A DNA stretch of 64,000 nucleotides, taken from NCBI GenBank assembly GCA_031253995.1, contig JAIRVG010000006.1:1-64000 (forward strand), in the 5' to 3' direction. This stretch comes from Paucimonas sp. Its GTDB lineage: Bacteria > Pseudomonadota > Gammaproteobacteria > Pseudomonadales > Pseudomonadaceae. Positions 61,529 to 64,000 of the stretch are shown one piece after another. Every line of letters begins with the position of its first letter. Position 1 is the first letter of the stretch. Below the pieces are notes generated by a model. It saw only the letters and a program-made list of their open reading frames with translations. It searched no databases and was not told the origin of the DNA. The position numbers were made by a program, and so were the translations under genes.

Positions 61529-61556
61529 TATTTCCACCTTTTGTCACGCAGGCGTT

Positions 61557-62081
61557 ATGACTCTGATTCTTGGTATCGACCCCGGCTCGCAGATAACCGG
61601 CTACGGTGTGGTTCGCCACACCGGGCGCGGCTGCGAGTACGTGGCGTCGGGGTGCATCCGCACCGGCAGCGGCGAGCTGCATGAGCGCTTGCAGATCGTT
61701 TTTCGTGGGGTGAGCGAGATCATTCGCCTGCACGGCCCGGTGACCATGGGCATCGAGCGGGTATTCATGGCGCGCAACGCCGACTCGGCCCTCAAGCTCG
61801 GCCAGGCGCGGGGCGCGGCCATCGTCGCGGCGGCCGAGGCGGGGCTGGAGATCGCCGAGTACACGGCCAGCCAGGTCAAGCAGGCCGTGGCCGGCAGCGG
61901 TGGGGCCAACAAGGAGGCGGTGCAGATGATGGTCATGCACCTGCTCAAGCTGACCCAGAAACCGCAGATCGATGCCTCCGACGCCCTGGCCATCGCCCTG
62001 TGCCATGCCCATACCCGCTCCAGCCTGGTGCCCCATGGCCTGGGTGTCGCGCGCAGTCGCAACGGACGCCTGCGTCTCTGA
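61557..62081 (+). CDS. ruvC: Holliday junction resolvase RuvC
   Basis: 174-residue endonuclease that cuts Holliday junctions. Catalytic acids: Asp8 in [13 protein letters not shown], Glu in MGIERVFMA, and the Asp pair in [19 protein letters not shown]. Start ATG 61557; the frame is open earlier into yebC. First gene of ruvCAB. Confidence 0.97.
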   Translation: MTLILGIDPGSQITGYGVVRHTGRGCEYVASGCIRTGSGELHERLQIVFRGVSEIIRLHGPVTMGIERVFMARNADSALKLGQARGAAIVAAAEAGLEIAEYTASQVKQAVAGSGGANKEAVQMMVMHLLKLTQKPQIDASDALAIALCHAHTRSSLVPHGLGVARSRNGRLRL

Positions 62082-62148
62082 TAGCATCCCTGCTTCATAT
62101 AAATGTGCGACCGGCATCCAGCCGGCGTTCATGAGAAAGGACCTGCAA

Positions 62149-62757
62149 GTGATTGGACGTTTGCGCGGCACCCTGGCTGAAAAGCAGCCGCCGCACCTGA
62201 TTATCGACATCAACGGCCTCGGCTATGAGCTGGAAGTGCCGATGACCACCCTCTATCGCCTGCCCAAACTGGGGGAGATGGTGACCTTGCACACTCATCT
62301 GATCGTGCGCGAGGATGCCCACCTGCTCTATGGCTTCTTCGAGAAGCGCGAGCGCGAGCTGTTCCGCGAGCTGATCCGCCTCAATGGCGTGGGCCCGAAA
62401 CTGGCCCTGGCGCTGATGTCGGGGCTCGATGTCGACGAGCTGGTGCGCTGCGTCCAGGCCCAGGACACCTCTGCCCTGGTCAAGGTGCCCGGGGTCGGCA
62501 AGAAGACCGCCGAGCGCCTGCTGGTCGAGCTCAAGGACCGCTTCAAGGCCTGGGAAACCGTGCCGAGCATGTTCCAGCTGGTACCGAACGGGCCGGCGCC
62601 GCTGCCGACGGTCTCCACCGCCGAGGCGGATGCGGTCAGCGCCCTGGTTTCCCTGGGCTATAAACCTCAAGAGGCCAGTCGTGCGGTGGCCGCCGTGGAC
62701 GCCAAGGGCCTGAGCAGCGAAGAGCTGATCCGGCGCAGCCTGAAAGGGATGATTTAA
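62149..62757 (+). CDS. ruvA: Holliday junction helicase subunit RuvA
   Basis: 202-residue tetrameric DNA-junction binding protein. GTG start 62149 with AAAGGA 62136-62141. N-terminal OB fold ([28 protein letters not shown]), helix-hairpin-helix motifs ([15 protein letters not shown] and [19 protein letters not shown]), and C-terminal RuvB-contact domain ([20 protein letters not shown]). Stop adjoins the ruvB GTG. Confidence 0.97.
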   Translation: MIGRLRGTLAEKQPPHLIIDINGLGYELEVPMTTLYRLPKLGEMVTLHTHLIVREDAHLLYGFFEKRERELFRELIRLNGVGPKLALALMSGLDVDELVRCVQAQDTSALVKVPGVGKKTAERLLVELKDRFKAWETVPSMFQLVPNGPAPLPTVSTAEADAVSALVSLGYKPQEASRAVAAVDAKGLSSEELIRRSLKGMI

Positions 62758-63813
62758 GTGATCGAAGCCGACCGTTTGATAACCGCCACCGGCCGCGACC
62801 GGGAAGAAGTCCAGGACCGCGCGATCCGTCCGCTGCGCCTGGCCGAGTACATCGGCCAGCCGGTGGTGCGCGAGCAGATGGCGCTGTTCATCCAGGCTGC
62901 CCGCAACCGCGGCGAATCCCTCGACCACACCCTGATCTTCGGTCCGCCCGGGCTGGGCAAGACCACCCTGGCCAACATCATCGCCCAGGAAATGGGCGTG
63001 TCGATCAAGAGCACCTCGGGGCCGATCCTCGAACGTCCGGGTGACCTGGCCGCGCTGCTGACCAACCTCGAACCCCACGACGTGCTGTTCATCGACGAGA
63101 TCCACCGCCTGTCGCCGGTGGTCGAGGAAGTGCTGTATCCGGCCATGGAAGACTTCCAGCTGGACATCATGATCGGCGAAGGCCCGGCGGCACGTTCCAT
63201 CAAGCTGGACCTGCCGCCCTTTACCCTGGTCGGTGCCACCACCCGCGCCGGCATGCTGACCAACCCGCTACGTGACCGCTTCGGTATCGTCCAGCGTCTT
63301 GAGTTCTACAGCAACGCCGACCTGGCCACCATTGTCAGCCGTTCCGGCGGGATTCTCGGCCTGCCCATCGAGGACGAGGGCGCCTTCGAGATCGCCCGCC
63401 GTGCCCGTGGCACGCCGCGGATCGCCAACCGCCTGCTGCGGCGGGTGCGTGACTACGCCGAAGTGCGCGGCAAGGGCGAGATCACCAAGGGCGTGGCAGA
63501 CATGGCCTTGAACCTGCTGGACGTGGACGAGCGTGGCTTCGACCACCAGGACCGGCGTCTGCTGCTGACCATGATCGAGAAGTTCGATGGTGGCCCGGTG
63601 GGCGTCGACAGCCTGGCCGCGGCCATCAGCGAGGAACGCCATACCATCGAGGACGTGCTGGAGCCGTACCTGATCCAGCAGGGCTACATCATGCGTACGC
63701 CGCGCGGGCGGGTGGTGACCCGGCATGCCTACCTGCATTTCGGCCTGAACATCCCGAATCGGCTCGGTGAAGCATCCGGTAGCAGTGATTTTTCCGATTT
63801 GGGCGATGAGTGA
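62758..63813 (+). CDS. ruvB: Holliday junction helicase motor RuvB
   Basis: 351-residue AAA+ ATPase driving branch migration with RuvA. GTG start directly after the ruvA stop. Walker [14 protein letters not shown], Walker [10 protein letters not shown], sensor 1 [20 protein letters not shown], sensor 2 [17 protein letters not shown]. Ends with a C-terminal winged helix ([20 protein letters not shown]). Confidence 0.98.
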   Translation: MIEADRLITATGRDREEVQDRAIRPLRLAEYIGQPVVREQMALFIQAARNRGESLDHTLIFGPPGLGKTTLANIIAQEMGVSIKSTSGPILERPGDLAALLTNLEPHDVLFIDEIHRLSPVVEEVLYPAMEDFQLDIMIGEGPAARSIKLDLPPFTLVGATTRAGMLTNPLRDRFGIVQRLEFYSNADLATIVSRSGGILGLPIEDEGAFEIARRARGTPRIANRLLRRVRDYAEVRGKGEITKGVADMALNLLDVDERGFDHQDRRLLLTMIEKFDGGPVGVDSLAAAISEERHTIEDVLEPYLIQQGYIMRTPRGRVVTRHAYLHFGLNIPNRLGEASGSSDFSDLGDE

Positions 63814-63940
63814 CAGATTTAATCGGTACTTTTGTGGTCCTATCCGCGGACTGCGACATACCGCGCTGGCAATACGACATACATCCGTTAAAAAACAGTT
63901 GTTGGGGCGGATTGGCAAGCTGAGGAGTTAGCACTAGAGT

Positions 63941-64000
63941 ATGCGCGCGCAAAATGGGGTTGAGCCGTTCGCACATCGTTGTCGCGTCTATTACGAGGAC
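63941..64000 (+). CDS. ybgC: Tol-Pal system acyl-CoA thioesterase, 3' end cut by window
   Basis: The first 20 codons (MRAQNGVEPFAHRCRVYYED) match the N terminus of the hotdog-fold thioesterase YbgC, first gene of the ybgC-tolQRAB-pal operon that normally follows ruvB in Pseudomonas. TGAGGAG is at 63921-63927. Only the beginning is in the window. Confidence 0.85.
   Translation, partial: MRAQNGVEPFAHRCRVYYED

Overview
This is a GC-rich bacterial chromosome segment from a gammaproteobacterium of the genus Pseudomonas. The evidence is gene content and order: kdsA-eno-ftsB-ispD, truD-surE-pcm-nlpD-rpoS-rsmZ-fdxA-mutS, pncC-recA-recX, erdR-dgkA, finR/fpr, rimO-kup, virJ-mprF, proS and an OprD-type porin, slyX-dps-aspS-yebC-ruvCAB-ybgC. 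Many proteins look closest to the P. aeruginosa side of the genus. However, an R-type tailocin sits between mutS and pncC/recA, the site typical of fluorescens-type species rather than the trpE/trpG site of P. aeruginosa. I infer a non-aeruginosa species of the aeruginosa-related group; the species cannot be fixed from the sequence alone.

Layout. 1-3413: cell envelope and central metabolism (KDO8P synthase, enolase, divisome FtsB, IspD). 3436-6413: a LysR regulator divergent from the glutathione-dependent formaldehyde pathway (adhC, fghA). 6485-11588: a tightly overlapping stationary-phase block (ispF, truD, surE, pcm, nlpD, rpoS). A near-perfect PsrA box lies inside nlpD. rpoS is followed by the Gac/Rsm small RNA RsmZ with its GacA upstream activating sequence. 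12080-15120: fdxA and mutS on the minus strand.

15259-30733: a complete R-type tailocin (contractile phage-tail bacteriocin) with no capsid, terminase, portal or integrase. Its order is LexA/CI-type repressor, operator/promoter and leader, holin, collar-like protein, spike V, a 24-residue ORF, baseplate W-J-I, tail fibre with a 111-residue tandem duplication, fibre chaperone, sheath, tube, an E/E' pair joined by a prfB-like CTTTGAC frameshift site, tape measure, U, X, D, GH19 endolysin, Rz and an embedded Rz1. The repressor carries an autocleavage site, so RecA activated during SOS should induce the cluster; recA, with a LexA box, lies just downstream.

30774-44924: pncC, recA, recX, a LOG-family protein, small regulators, TapT, ErdR, DgkA, FinR/Fpr, TrmO, a DUF1456 protein, a degenerate RsuA-family protein, RimO and the K+ transporter Kup. 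45006-57843: the alanyl-phosphatidylglycerol pair VirJ/MprF, two initiator tRNAs with separate promoters and terminators, DinB, a lipoprotein, ProS, an OprD-family porin, a HIT protein, SlyX, a membrane-anchored cold-shock protein and Dps. 58084-64000: a ribbon-helix-helix protein, an FmdB zinc ribbon, AspS, YebC, RuvCAB and the beginning of ybgC.

Most of the window is ordinary core genome. The tailocin holds most of the unusual structure. Product calls are from recognised families and visible motifs; no database search was possible.
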